NCBI RefSeq assembly: GCF_013364215.1
Contig: NZ_CP054923.1
Span: 3,472,001 to 3,536,000, forward strand
Origin: Verrucosispora sp. NA02020
GTDB taxonomy: Bacteria > Actinomycetota > Actinomycetes > Mycobacteriales > Micromonosporaceae
Length of the DNA: 64,000 nucleotides
Direction of reading: 5' to 3'
Made by a program: the position numbers and the translations under genes
Notes under the pieces: model-generated
Seen by the model: only the letters and a program-made list of their open reading frames with translations
What the model was told of the DNA's origin: nothing
Database searches by the model: none
Shown: in pieces, positions 24,210-33,446 of the stretch
How the letters are laid out: the number at the start of each line of letters is the position of its first letter
Numbering within the stretch: position 1 is the stretch's first letter

Positions 24210-27200
24210 CAGTGCCTCCCGGTGAACGGGTCCCAGTTCTCGTTCCACATCGGTTCTCCCTCGCTCATCGCCGTGTGGAAGACGGCCCCGGGATGGCCGA
24301 GCATGTCGGTCAGCCGGGTGGTGGTCAGGTATCTCGGATAGCCGCGGTGCACCCGCAGCCAACCTCGCCGGTCCAGCGAGGCGACGTAGCGCACCGCCGG
24401 GTCGTACGGCCCGTCGGGCGGCGCGAGCTGCGCCAGGGCGACGGTGTCGCCCGCCGCGTCGACACCCTCGAACTGCCACAGCCGCTGCCCGTCGCCGACG
24501 TCCACGGGTGCCGGCAGCGGATGTTCACCGACCATCCCGGGTACCGGCGGCTCGTCCGGGTGCAGGGTGTGCATCCGGTGCTGCCACGCCGACTGGTCCG
24601 GGTCGGCGGGGAAGACCAGGGCCGGGCCGTCCGGCCGGTGCTCGGTGTGACGGGTCGACGGAGCCCCGACGTGGATCGCGACCGGCAGCCGGTCGATGGT
24701 CCCGTCCGGGCCGGTGGCCCCCGCGCGGAGTCGGGGCAGGATGTTCACCCCCGGTTCGTGCAGCAGGTGGTCGGGAGCGCCGCCCACACACAGGAAGACC
24801 GTCGGGGTGAGGTCCTGGTCGATCTGCAGTTGGAAGTACAGGTCGGCGGGGGGCTCGCCGGGTAGCGTCAGCCCGGTCTGGCGCAGTGCGTGGGTCGCCA
24901 GGTGGAACTGGAACTCGCCCCACTCGATGGACTCGCGGGCACCGAGGTCGCGGTGTACCCGCAGGTTGCGGGGGACCGGATACCAGCGGCTGCGCGCGGC
25001 CAGGTTGCCGTTGCGGTCGCTGTAGCGGCAGGGTGTGCCCGCCTCCAGCAGCAGCAGACCGCTGCCGCCGTCGGGTTCGCGCAGGAAGAAGTGGCACGGC
25101 AGGGAGAGGAACATGTTGTTCACGTCGATCATCACGGCGCTGCCGCCCCGGTTGAGCTGGGCGACGATCCCGGCGCCGTCCTCGGCGGTGCCGCGCAGGT
25201 TCTGTTGCTCCTCCGCCCAGCAGGCGCCGAGCGAGGCGGCCTGCTTGGCGTTCGTGGTCTCCACCGCCATCGCCGACGGGTCCCAGGTCCCGGTGGCGCC
25301 GTGCTGGCTGAGCCGCCGGGCGAGCGTCTCGCCGACGATCTGGCGTACCACCGGCATCTGGGCGCTCCGGCCGGAGAAGAAGACCTGGTCGAGCGGTTCC
25401 GCGTCGGCGCCGCGGAGGCGCACGTTGACGATGTCCGCCGCCAGGTCGGCCGCCTTGACCACGACCGGCCGGACGAGGCGGACGAAGTCCGCACTGGACA
25501 GTTCCAACGACGGCGCCCGCACGTCGGCCTTCACCAACGGGACACCGCTCCTGCGGACCTCGGCGAGGACCTGGTCGAGCTGGGTGTCGAGGATGGTGAC
25601 GGAGCCCGGCCCGGCCAGCCGACCCAACTCGATCTTGACAGTCTCCGCCTCCGTCCACAGCACGGTGAAGGCGTACGTCGAGATGCCGGACTCGGCGTCG
25701 GTCGGAAGCAGGTCGCTCAACGCCTGGCGGACCGACGACGGGGCCGGGTCGAGCGTCTGGTTCGCCAGCACCATCGGGGCCAGCGGCTGGTAGCTGCCGT
25801 CGGCCGCACGGCTGACCCCGGGCCACTGGTAGGTGTCCTGTATCCGCCGACGCTCCTGCTCCGGCAGGTTCTCCACCAGCGCGTCCGCCAACCTCGCCTT
25901 GATCCAGTAGAAGACCCGCAGGGTGAGCAGGTCGCCGCCGAGTTGCGGATGACCGGTGGAGCCGAGTACCCGTGGGGTGATCAGGTAGGAGCAGCCCGCC
26001 CTCGGGTCGTTCGCGGCCGGCGGGGTCCGGTCCTCCAGGTCGAGGGCGAGCAGGGCGATGTCGGTGGTCCCGCCACCGATGTCGACCACCAGCAGGTTCC
26101 GGCGCCAGATCCGCTGCCCGGCCACGTCGACGGGACGGCTGCGACTGCGGAACCGTTCCATCCCCTCCGACAGACTGCCGCGCAGCTCACGCATGAGGAA
26201 GTACATGCCCGCCGCGACCCCCTCGTCGTAGGTGAAGGTCGGCAGCGGCACCAGCAGGTCGTCCTGGAACAGGCTGCGCAGCCGTTCCCGGCGGGCCGGC
26301 GGCATGGTCGTCGGGTAGGTGACGACGACGTGGCCCACCCCCAGCGGCTGCCCCGAACCTGTGCGTGCCGCGAAGCGCAGGGCGCTGTCGATGAGCCAGT
26401 TGTAGGCGTGCAGCACCAGGAAGTCGCTGCTGGCCGGCGTCCTGGGCGCGGGCTTCCAGTGCAGGCGTGCCAGGTCGGGCGCCAGCGGCCGGCTCCGGCC
26501 CAACGCGCGCTTGAGACCGGGGAGCGAGCGGACGTACCCTCTCTCGTCCTCGGTCGGCCGGACCAGGCTGACCCGGGCCGGCGCCGGGTCGGTGCCGATG
26601 ACGTGCACGGTGCTGGAGACGGTGTCCGGGTTGTCGACCTGGTCGAACTCGACCTTCATCAGTTTCGAGGTGGCCAGCGCCGGGGTGTAGAAGGCGTCGT
26701 CGAGGATCCGGTGCAGGCGGCCCGCGAGCCAGGCGCTCAGCAGCAGATCGCTGGTGGCACCCGGCCTCAGCGCGGTCATCACCAGGTCACGCACGCGGGC
26801 CCGGAACTCGGTGACGCCCTCCCTGGTGTCGTCGAGCAACCGGACCAGCTCGTCGACGTCGGTGAACGGATGGTCCTGGGAGCCCGGCAGGCCGGCGGTC
26901 CGTTCCCGTACCAGCCGCAGGCACTTGTCGCGCAGGTCGAGCCAGGCCGGTCGGGCCGCGCCGTCGTCCGGCCCCGCGGACTGGAGCAGCTCCGCCAGGG
27001 CGGCGCGGAGCATTTCGTCCTGCGCGGGGTCGAGGTCGCTGCCCTGGATCTTCTGGTCGTCCACCATCGTGATGGTGGAGCTGGAGGTGCCGAAGTCGAT
27101 GGCGAACATCTTGGCCACCTGGTGCCCGGTCACCGGCTGCCGCAGCGGCTGCTCCGCCACCCCGCTGCCCAGACCCTCGGACCCGGCGAGGGTGTCGGTC

Positions 27201-27622
27201 CCGGGCTCGGCGTCGGGTGCCGCGAACTCCAGCAGCAGGGTGAAGTCCCGGGTGGTCACCGACTCGCCGCCGAAGGTCACCCGCCAGGTGAGCCGGACGG
27301 ACTCCAGCCGACCGGCCGCGCCGGGCAGGTTCAGGTACTCGAAGACCGGAACCGGGGCGGACACCTCATGGGGCTCGCCCACCGTGACGGCCCGCCACGA
27401 CGTCGTCGGGTAGTTGCGGGCCAGGTAGCGGCCGAGGGCCCCGGTGGCCGGTGTGGCGTCGGCGAGAAAGACGTCCCACACCTCCACCGGTCCGTCCGTG
27501 GCGCGGATCGCCACCCGGGGCAGGTGGTAGCGCCCGTGGTGCAGGTACAGCCGGAACCGGTCGGGTGCCACCACGGCGGTACGGCTGCCCGCCGCCGGCT
27601 CGAAGACCATCTCGACGGTCAT
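24209..27622 (-). CDS. Giant Hsp70/actin-like ATPase, SrfB-like architecture
   Basis: A 1137-residue protein. An N-terminal beta-rich domain (1-165) precedes an Hsp70/actin-fold ATPase: phosphate-1 FAIDFGTSSSTITMV (173-187), phosphate-2 VVDIGGGTTDIALLALD (about 513-529) and adenosine motif FFSGRSAQMP (about 747-756). The ATPase has large insertions, so it spans about 600 residues against 380 in DnaK. A C-terminal region of 340 residues of unknown fold follows, with no standard Hsp70 peptide-binding domain. The ATG overlaps the stop of the upstream dynamin gene (ATGA) and has GGGGGAGG before it. A large Hsp70-like protein coupled to a dynamin-like one matches my memory of SrfB/SrfC; a profile search would settle this. 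Confidence 0.78.
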   Translation of the reverse strand: MTVEMVFEPAAGSRTAVVAPDRFRLYLHHGRYHLPRVAIRATDGPVEVWDVFLADATPATGALGRYLARNYPTTSWRAVTVGEPHEVSAPVPVFEYLNLPGAAGRLESVRLTWRVTFGGESVTTRDFTLLLEFAAPDAEPGTDTLAGSEGLGSGVAEQPLRQPVTGHQVAKMFAIDFGTSSSTITMVDDQKIQGSDLDPAQDEMLRAALAELLQSAGPDDGAARPAWLDLRDKCLRLVRERTAGLPGSQDHPFTDVDELVRLLDDTREGVTEFRARVRDLVMTALRPGATSDLLLSAWLAGRLHRILDDAFYTPALATSKLMKVEFDQVDNPDTVSSTVHVIGTDPAPARVSLVRPTEDERGYVRSLPGLKRALGRSRPLAPDLARLHWKPAPRTPASSDFLVLHAYNWLIDSALRFAARTGSGQPLGVGHVVVTYPTTMPPARRERLRSLFQDDLLVPLPTFTYDEGVAAGMYFLMRELRGSLSEGMERFRSRSRPVDVAGQRIWRRNLLVVDIGGGTTDIALLALDLEDRTPPAANDPRAGCSYLITPRVLGSTGHPQLGGDLLTLRVFYWIKARLADALVENLPEQERRRIQDTYQWPGVSRAADGSYQPLAPMVLANQTLDPAPSSVRQALSDLLPTDAESGISTYAFTVLWTEAETVKIELGRLAGPGSVTILDTQLDQVLAEVRRSGVPLVKADVRAPSLELSSADFVRLVRPVVVKAADLAADIVNVRLRGADAEPLDQVFFSGRSAQMPVVRQIVGETLARRLSQHGATGTWDPSAMAVETTNAKQAASLGACWAEEQQNLRGTAEDGAGIVAQLNRGGSAVMIDVNNMFLSLPCHFFLREPDGGSGLLLLEAGTPCRYSDRNGNLAARSRWYPVPRNLRVHRDLGARESIEWGEFQFHLATHALRQTGLTLPGEPPADLYFQLQIDQDLTPTVFLCVGGAPDHLLHEPGVNILPRLRAGATGPDGTIDRLPVAIHVGAPSTRHTEHRPDGPALVFPADPDQSAWQHRMHTLHPDEPPVPGMVGEHPLPAPVDVGDGQRLWQFEGVDAAGDTVALAQLAPPDGPYDPAVRYVASLDRRGWLRVHRGYPRYLTTTRLTDMLGHPGAVFHTAMSEGEPMWNENWDPFTGRH

Positions 27623-30231
27623 GCCTCCCCCTCCTGGGTGGGATCCAGATCGGTCGGCCAGTCCCGGAGCAGTCGCTGCCACACCGAGCCGGTCGTGGTG
27701 CCGCCCGGCGGCGCGTTCCCGCCGAGCCAGTCGGCGGAGGCGTCGGCGACGAGCCGCTCTATCGACACCGCCTTGGGGATCTCCTGGTGGACCTCGGTGA
27801 CCTCCCGCCGGACCCGGTTCGCCAGGTCCACGAGCGCGTCGAACAGGCGTTGCTGGGCGATGCGCAGCACGCCGTCGGCAACCTCCTGGCGCATCCGCAG
27901 CAGCCGGACGACGTGCTGTTCCTGCCCCTCGTCCTGGCTGGTCACCGGTGCCTGCCCGGGTGCCGTCGCCCACGGCAGTTGCTGGGCGGGCAGCAACGGG
28001 AACAGGTCGGGCACGTCCGGGCCGTCGAGTGGCGCCGGTTGCGCCAGCGCTTCGGAGCGTCGACGGATCCGTTTGACCACCCATTGCAGCTGGGTGTAGC
28101 TGCGCAGCCAGGTGCGCCGGTTGGCCCCGCCGTCCGGGTCCAGCGCGGCGAGCGCCGCCGCCCGGTCCGGTTCGTCGAACGGGTCGCCAGGCCCGTTCCA
28201 GACCGAGGTCAGGGCCTTGCTCGTCTCGTCGACCCACAGGGCGGTGAGCCGGTGGAACTGATGACCCGCCTCCCGGGTGGCATCGCCCACGAAGCCGGCG
28301 AAGCGTAGCCGCAACTGGGCGGTGTTCGTCAGCAGCTCGGCACCGCCGCCCCCGCTCTGCGGGGTGTGGGTACGCCGGTCCTCCTCGTCGTCGTCCTCGT
28401 CGACGACGTGTCCACGGGCGGCGTGGCCGGGGACCACCACCCGTCCGGTGTCCAGCGTGGCGTCGAGCGTCTCGTCCCAGCCCTGCCAGCCGAACACGGT
28501 GCGGGCCACGGAGACCCGCAGCAGGTCGAGGGAGTCGTCCAGATGCTGTCGCCACACCGGGTCGGCGGTGCCGGGGCGCAGCTTCGCGGCACCACCGACG
28601 AGGACCTGTTCCGCCGCGAGCAGTTCGTCGCGCAGCCGGAACAGGTCGCCCACCACGTCGTCACCGGCCTGACGGGAGGTGCTGGCGTCGTGCCACTGGA
28701 GGGTCGTGACGAGTTGGTGCATCGTCGCGGTGTGCCGACGCAGGGCGTCGAGCTTGAGCCGTACGCCGTGCTCCGTCACGTGCCGGGCGACGAGTGCCCG
28801 CAACGCCTCGACGCCGCCGTCCTCGGCGGCGGCGCAGACCGCCCGGGCCAGTGGCGCGCCGCTGTCCCCGGCGGAGAGCGCATCCCCGATCCCGTGCCAG
28901 GCCGCCATCCGCTGCTGCACGACCGTCCGGTGGGCGGCGAGCACCCCGGCCAGCTCCCGGTCCGGCTGGTACGGCATCCGATGCACGTCGATCGCGTGCA
29001 GCAGGCTGGCCAGGGCGATCCGGTCCGGGCGCTGGCCGGTCAGCTCGTACCCGGTGCGGGCCAGGTCCCGGAAGCCGGCGTCGGCGTGGGCGAGCCGGTC
29101 GATCGTGAGTGTCCCGGCGGGCACGGCCGGCGGGGTGAGCAGGTCGAACATGGTGGCCACCACGAGCACCGAATCGGCCAGCTCGGCCTTGCTGCGTCCG
29201 TGCCCGGCCAGCAGCGCCAGGAACTTCGTGGCGACCTCGGTGCCGGGCCGTTCCGCCCGCACGGTGATGAGGATGGTGTGAGTGTCGCGAAGCAGGGCGG
29301 CCGAGAGGAAGTCGTCGCGGGCGGCGCCGCGCGCGTTGAGGCCGGGGAAGTCGAGGAACTCGACCTCCTGCACGCCGGCCAGCCGGTCGACCGGCCAGCG
29401 GTCCGCCGGCACCGAGACCTGGAGGGTGATCCGCCCCAGCAGGGGAAAGATCTCCCGGAGCACCGTGGCGGTCAGCTCGGTGTGCGCCGAGAGGGGGATC
29501 GCCGGTGGACGGACCGGATAGGACGTCGGTGGTCTGCGCGAGCCGCCGATGGTCAGCCCCTCGGCGTACGCGTCCAGGTGCAGCGGCCGCGACGCCCCCG
29601 CGTTCGTCGGGTGCACCAGCTCCCCGGCCCGGTCCAGGGCGTCACGGATACGCAGCAGCTCCCATGCCGAGTCCCGGATGGCCAGGAGGCTGGACTCGGG
29701 GAGGCCGCTGTCGGGACGCTCCGGCCAGACGTACCTGCGGCACCACTTCTCGAAGGTCGTCCAGCCGTCCCGCACCGGGTGGTACTCGCGCAGCGTCGAC
29801 ACGTCGACGGGCAGGTTGGTCTCGGCGACCGTGTTGCAGATCTTGTTGAGGACGAAGACGGCGCCGGCCGACACCTGTGCCGCCGACAGCAGGCTCACCG
29901 AGGCGGACGTCACCTCCACCGGTGAGCCGGGTGGCCCGGCGCCGAGTCGTACGGCCGTGACGTTGCCGGTCGTCGCCTCCGTCGAGACCGGCAGCAGCTC
30001 CGGACGGCCGAGCAGGGTGCCCAGCAGAAGGGACTTCCCGGCGCTGTACTCGCCCACCACGCCGATGGTCACCGGTGCGAGGCAGGCGTTCTCCAGCTCG
30101 TAGGTCTGGGCGACCAGGTCCTTGCGCAGGTCCACGAGTTCGGCGGGCGGGCTGGCGGCCTGCGTCTGCGCGCGTACCCGCTCGGCCCAGCGTCTGTACC
30201 CGTCGATCAGGTCCTGTGTGGAGTGTGACAT
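27619..30231 (-). CDS. Large dynamin-like GTPase, SrfC-like
   Basis: An 870-residue GTPase. G1 is GEYSAGKS (60-67) in VTIGVVGEYSAGKSLLLGTL, a switch-1 Thr lies in STEATTGNVTA, and G3 is DFPG (294-297) in EVEFLDFPGLNARG. About 225 residues separate G1 from G3, far more than in ordinary dynamins, because of an insertion containing YVWPERPDSGLPESSLLA. A long helical region follows, interrupted by an acidic stretch (VVDEDDDEEDRR, about 600). No hydrophobic hairpin is obvious. The second ATG (30231) is preferred because GGAG lies 6 bp before it. It overlaps the Hsp70-like gene by 4 bp and lies 33 bp after the DUF4407 gene. Confidence 0.78.
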   Translation of the reverse strand: MSHSTQDLIDGYRRWAERVRAQTQAASPPAELVDLRKDLVAQTYELENACLAPVTIGVVGEYSAGKSLLLGTLLGRPELLPVSTEATTGNVTAVRLGAGPPGSPVEVTSASVSLLSAAQVSAGAVFVLNKICNTVAETNLPVDVSTLREYHPVRDGWTTFEKWCRRYVWPERPDSGLPESSLLAIRDSAWELLRIRDALDRAGELVHPTNAGASRPLHLDAYAEGLTIGGSRRPPTSYPVRPPAIPLSAHTELTATVLREIFPLLGRITLQVSVPADRWPVDRLAGVQEVEFLDFPGLNARGAARDDFLSAALLRDTHTILITVRAERPGTEVATKFLALLAGHGRSKAELADSVLVVATMFDLLTPPAVPAGTLTIDRLAHADAGFRDLARTGYELTGQRPDRIALASLLHAIDVHRMPYQPDRELAGVLAAHRTVVQQRMAAWHGIGDALSAGDSGAPLARAVCAAAEDGGVEALRALVARHVTEHGVRLKLDALRRHTATMHQLVTTLQWHDASTSRQAGDDVVGDLFRLRDELLAAEQVLVGGAAKLRPGTADPVWRQHLDDSLDLLRVSVARTVFGWQGWDETLDATLDTGRVVVPGHAARGHVVDEDDDEEDRRTHTPQSGGGGAELLTNTAQLRLRFAGFVGDATREAGHQFHRLTALWVDETSKALTSVWNGPGDPFDEPDRAAALAALDPDGGANRRTWLRSYTQLQWVVKRIRRRSEALAQPAPLDGPDVPDLFPLLPAQQLPWATAPGQAPVTSQDEGQEQHVVRLLRMRQEVADGVLRIAQQRLFDALVDLANRVRREVTEVHQEIPKAVSIERLVADASADWLGGNAPPGGTTTGSVWQRLLRDWPTDLDPTQEGEA

Positions 30232-30264
30232 CGGCATCTCCGCTTCGGGGATGGGTCGGGCTGG

Positions 30265-31542
30265 TCAGCCGCCGTTCCTGAGGTGACCCAGGCGGGTGGA
30301 CTTGCGGTAGTTCTCCTCCTCGCGGGCGAGGTCGTAGAGGGTGTTGGCGCGGACCTGGTCGAGATCGGCGAGCTGGTCGACGGAGTCGCGACCCGCCTCC
30401 AACCAGCGCCTGGTGCGATACGCCGACAGTTCGGCCTGTGCCCGGACACGGCGGTCGTAGAGGGTCGGCGGGGCGAGCAGCTTGAGCGAGACCGGCAGCA
30501 GGTCGATGGCGAGCAGCGTCACCCGCAGGACCCAGGGGATCGCCAATACCAGCAGGTTGTCGCGGTTGGCCTGGAGGAACCGGTGCAACGCCCGCTCCTG
30601 GGTGATCCACCCGCGGTCGCCGGTGATCGCCGCGACGCTCGCGTCGATCCTGCTCTGCCGGTCGCTCTGCAGCTTTTCGATGCGCTCGTCGAGGACGGCG
30701 TTGGCGGTGGCGACCTCATCGCGGGTCTGCCGGGCGACCTTGCGCAGTCGCCGTAGCTCCGTCTCACGTTGCGCGGCTACCTGGCCGAAGCCGGGCCGTC
30801 CGCTGCCGCTGGACCCGTCCGCCTCGCCGGCCAGGGCATCCGCCGCCTCGGTGACCGCCTGCTCGGCTGCCGTGACCCGGTCGTCGTTCGCCCGCTTCTC
30901 GGACCGCAGCGCGGCGATCTCGGCGGTCTCGCCCCGGGAGTCGACCCGCTGCGCCACCGCTACCTGGTCGGTGTGGCTGCGGTCCAGCTCGCGGCGGATC
31001 TCGGACTGGAAGAGCAGCAGCAGGACGGCCTCGGTGACCAGGAAGGCGGCACCGATGGCGATGACCACCCGGAAGCCGTACTGCGACACCTGCCGACCGT
31101 GCGACCACCAGCCGGCGCGCCGCGTGCCGGATCCGGCGTCGACGTGACGGAGGTCGCCGTAGTTCGGCTCGGCCATGATCGAGCGGTCGGCCCAGAAGAT
31201 CAGCACACCCCAGCCGACGGCGAACGGGATCAACGCGACGGTGAACCCGCCCCGGATCACGGACCCGAACAGGGCGAACATCACCGCCGACAGGGTCGCG
31301 ATCAGCACGATGAACACGCCGATGCCGACGTAGCGGTACCGTTCCGACCGGGTCTCGACGAGGGTGCGGTCGACCCCCGCGCACCACAGGAACAGTCGGG
31401 TGAACGGGTTACGTCCGGCCGCTCGGCCCGGCGGAGTGGCCCCCGTGGGCGGCGGTGCGGCACTCGTCGCCGTCCGCAGCGCGTCGGCGCTGTCCGGGCC
31501 GAACCGGCCGCGCCGCCATCTGTTGCGCCATCTCGTCACCAT
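30265..31542 (-). CDS. DUF4407 membrane protein with central coiled coil
   Basis: A 425-residue membrane protein of the DUF4407 family. After a basic N-terminus, FTRLFLWCAGVDRTLVE leads into TM1 (about 73-95), TM2 (100-118) and TM3 (157-178). A 150-residue coiled coil (about 195-310, heptad-rich with many Glu/Arg) separates them from TM4 (331-352). The C-terminal helix is charged. ATG 31542 is chosen over 31578 because GGGGAG lies 10 bp upstream. It is the first gene of the operon DUF4407, dynamin, Hsp70-like, orphan, and could serve as the membrane platform for the GTPase. Confidence 0.8.
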   Translation of the reverse strand: MVTRWRNRWRRGRFGPDSADALRTATSAAPPPTGATPPGRAAGRNPFTRLFLWCAGVDRTLVETRSERYRYVGIGVFIVLIATLSAVMFALFGSVIRGGFTVALIPFAVGWGVLIFWADRSIMAEPNYGDLRHVDAGSGTRRAGWWSHGRQVSQYGFRVVIAIGAAFLVTEAVLLLLFQSEIRRELDRSHTDQVAVAQRVDSRGETAEIAALRSEKRANDDRVTAAEQAVTEAADALAGEADGSSGSGRPGFGQVAAQRETELRRLRKVARQTRDEVATANAVLDERIEKLQSDRQSRIDASVAAITGDRGWITQERALHRFLQANRDNLLVLAIPWVLRVTLLAIDLLPVSLKLLAPPTLYDRRVRAQAELSAYRTRRWLEAGRDSVDQLADLDQVRANTLYDLAREEENYRKSTRLGHLRNGG

Positions 31543-31732
31543 GACCGCGCCACTCCCCACGACGGGCCTGCACCGCACCGGCCTGTACCGGCAACGGACA
31601 GTGTCCGGGCCGGGCCGGTGCGCAGTCCCGATCAGAAGGCGGGATGTGCGGTCTCTTCACGTGCCGGCGCTCGTGGTCGGCGAGGCCGCCGCGGCGTGGA
31701 CGCGGGACGGCGGAACCCCGCCGGGAAACGGC

Positions 31733-31763
31733 GTCGCCCCGGCCGTAGCGGGGCCGGGGCGAC
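31733..31763. terminator. Terminator hairpin after the M14 carboxypeptidase gene
   Basis: GTCGCCCCGGCC (31733-31744) pairs perfectly with GGCCGGGGCGAC (31752-31763) around a 7-nt loop. It begins 17 bp past the stop of the minus-strand gene ending at 31780. The rest of the 31543-31779 spacer shows nothing else clear. Confidence 0.7.
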
Positions 31764-31779
31764 GATGGTGGTCGCGGGG

Positions 31780-32976
31780 TCAGCTCCGCGGGACGTTCAT
31801 CCGGGCGGGGATCAGGTCGTACCGCGCGGGGTCGATGTCGTCCAGGGTGCCGTCGGTGATCGAGTCGACGATGCCGAAGAGTCCGTCCTCGACCTGCTTG
31901 GTCAGCATGCCGTGCTGCTTCTGGCCCCAGGACTGGGTCTGGCCGCGCGTCTCGAACAGGATGGTGGCGCTGCCGCGCAGCGCGAACGAACCCAGCGCGG
32001 TGCCGGGCAGGTTCGTGTTCTGCGGGTAGAGCGTGACCTTGCTCTGCGGGGAGTTGCCGGACTGGAGCGCGTCGTAGACCGCGACGTTCACCCGGCGCGA
32101 CGCGTCGTAGTCGAACTTGGGCCAGGTGCCGTGCTGGGCCGGGTCGGTGATGAAGCGTCCGGAGATGGAGAGGGTGGTGTAGTCGTCCATCCCCACGCCG
32201 GTGTAGCAGGCGGCCTGGTTGTGCAGGTCGGCGAAGACGTCGACGGTGCCGAACTCCCGCTCCAGCGCGCGGTAGACGTCCCGGGCGGCCTGGGCCTCCG
32301 GGGTGATGAACCAGCCGACGGAGGCGCTGTTGCCCGGGAAGTCGGCGGGCCGGGGCACGTAGTCGAGGTCGGGGTTGAAGTCGCGGTTCACGTCGAACCC
32401 GCCGACCCGGGTGTTGTAGTTCCAGGCGGTCCGGGCGTCGGACAACTGCGGGAAGTCGGCGACGACATCGGCCCACGTGCGGGCGTTCTGCCGGGTGTCC
32501 AGCTCACTGCCGTCCGGGTTGAGCTTGGGGATGGCCACCACGGTGACCGCCTTGCGGATCTCCTGGGACCGCTTCGAGTTGTTGCCGAGCGTCCGCAGGG
32601 CGTCGAGCACGGCGGCCGTACCGTGCATCTCGTTGCCGTGGATCTGGCTCTGGATCAGGACGACCCGGTCGCCCTCACCGACCCGCGCGGTCCAGATCTC
32701 GCGACCGTGATTCGAGTGCCCGGCCACGTCGACACGGACCTTGCCGTTGCTGGTGTGCTCGATCTGCCGAAGGCTCCGACGGAGTTCCTCGTGGCTGATG
32801 AAGCCCTGGACCGACTTGTTGCCGGTCTCGTTTCCGCAGTGCGATTCGAGGGGTTGGGCGACCGCCGGACCGGTGAGTGCCACCACGGCGCCGGGAGCGC
32901 CGATGAGGAGTGCGGCGGCGATCGCGACAGAACGCTTTACCCGACGCGTCGGTGATGCCGGCATGGTTGGGCTCAT
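31780..32976 (-). CDS. Secreted M14-family zinc carboxypeptidase
   Basis: A 398-residue exported metallopeptidase that should remove C-terminal residues from peptides or cell-wall fragments. A basic start and hydrophobic core (SVAIAAALLIGAPGAVVALT) with AVAQ form the signal peptide. The zinc ligands are in QIHGNEMHG (H-x2-E) and the later His of DLHNQAACYTG; the catalytic Glu is in ILFETRGQT. NPDGSELDTRQNARTW is another M14 block. GGAGG lies 6 bp before the ATG, and a TAGATC -10-like hexamer at 33007-33002 (minus). Confidence 0.9.
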   Translation of the reverse strand: MSPTMPASPTRRVKRSVAIAAALLIGAPGAVVALTGPAVAQPLESHCGNETGNKSVQGFISHEELRRSLRQIEHTSNGKVRVDVAGHSNHGREIWTARVGEGDRVVLIQSQIHGNEMHGTAAVLDALRTLGNNSKRSQEIRKAVTVVAIPKLNPDGSELDTRQNARTWADVVADFPQLSDARTAWNYNTRVGGFDVNRDFNPDLDYVPRPADFPGNSASVGWFITPEAQAARDVYRALEREFGTVDVFADLHNQAACYTGVGMDDYTTLSISGRFITDPAQHGTWPKFDYDASRRVNVAVYDALQSGNSPQSKVTLYPQNTNLPGTALGSFALRGSATILFETRGQTQSWGQKQHGMLTKQVEDGLFGIVDSITDGTLDDIDPARYDLIPARMNVPRS

Positions 32977-33446
32977 GAATGTCCTCCACAGTGATCGGGT
33001 GGATCTAGTCCGTCACCTAAGCACAGGCCAGGGCCGCTAGCAATGCATCGAAGAGGGATCAGCCACCGTTTGCAGCCGAATGTCGGAAGCGATTTCCTGA
33101 CAGCGTTCCGGTCGATTCTCGGGAGGGTTCTCCGAGCGTGGTCGGGGAATCTCAGTAAATCCTCAGAAGGAGACCGTTCGGTCGTTCCGGGAACGCGCGA
33201 CCGACTATTTTCGCGCGCCCGGATGCGGACGCTGGGGAGGCGTTTCGACAATTGTCGGACGAAGGCCCGACAATCGTAGGACCATTTCCCCGTAATCGTT
33301 CACGGTGCCTCGACAGGTGTCGCAGCCACCGCGCCGGCCGACGGAGCCGGCCGTCGGCGTCCGAGGTGTGTCCCGATTCCGCCGTCCGGTCGGTCGGACA
33401 GTGCGACAGTGGTCACCAGGCGCACGGTCGGAGGTCGGGGGAGTCG
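32977..33446. other. Gene-free spacer with inverted repeats
   Basis: This 470-bp spacer separates the M14 gene (minus) and the LLM gene (plus). It is less GC-rich than its surroundings between about 33040 and 33300. It holds the palindrome GACAATTGTC (33247-33256), which overlaps a larger hairpin, ATTGTCGG (33251-33258) and CCGACAAT (33267-33274). Open frames here lack ribosome sites and family features, so I call no gene. It probably carries two divergent promoters and an operator. Confidence 0.5.

Noticed and set aside
24890..28099. A plus-strand open frame of more than 1000 codons opposite the Hsp70-like and GTPase genes
   Set aside because: It mirrors the third-position GC bias of the minus-strand genes; its translation is low-complexity Arg/Gly/Val-rich with no motif or ribosome site.
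14728..31542. The island as a mobile prophage or integrative element
   Set aside because: No integrase, transposase, attachment repeat or tRNA was seen, and base composition looks like that of the flanks.
32977..33446. Short open frames in the spacer between M14 and LLM genes
   Set aside because: They lack ribosome sites, show no codon-position GC bias and match no family features.
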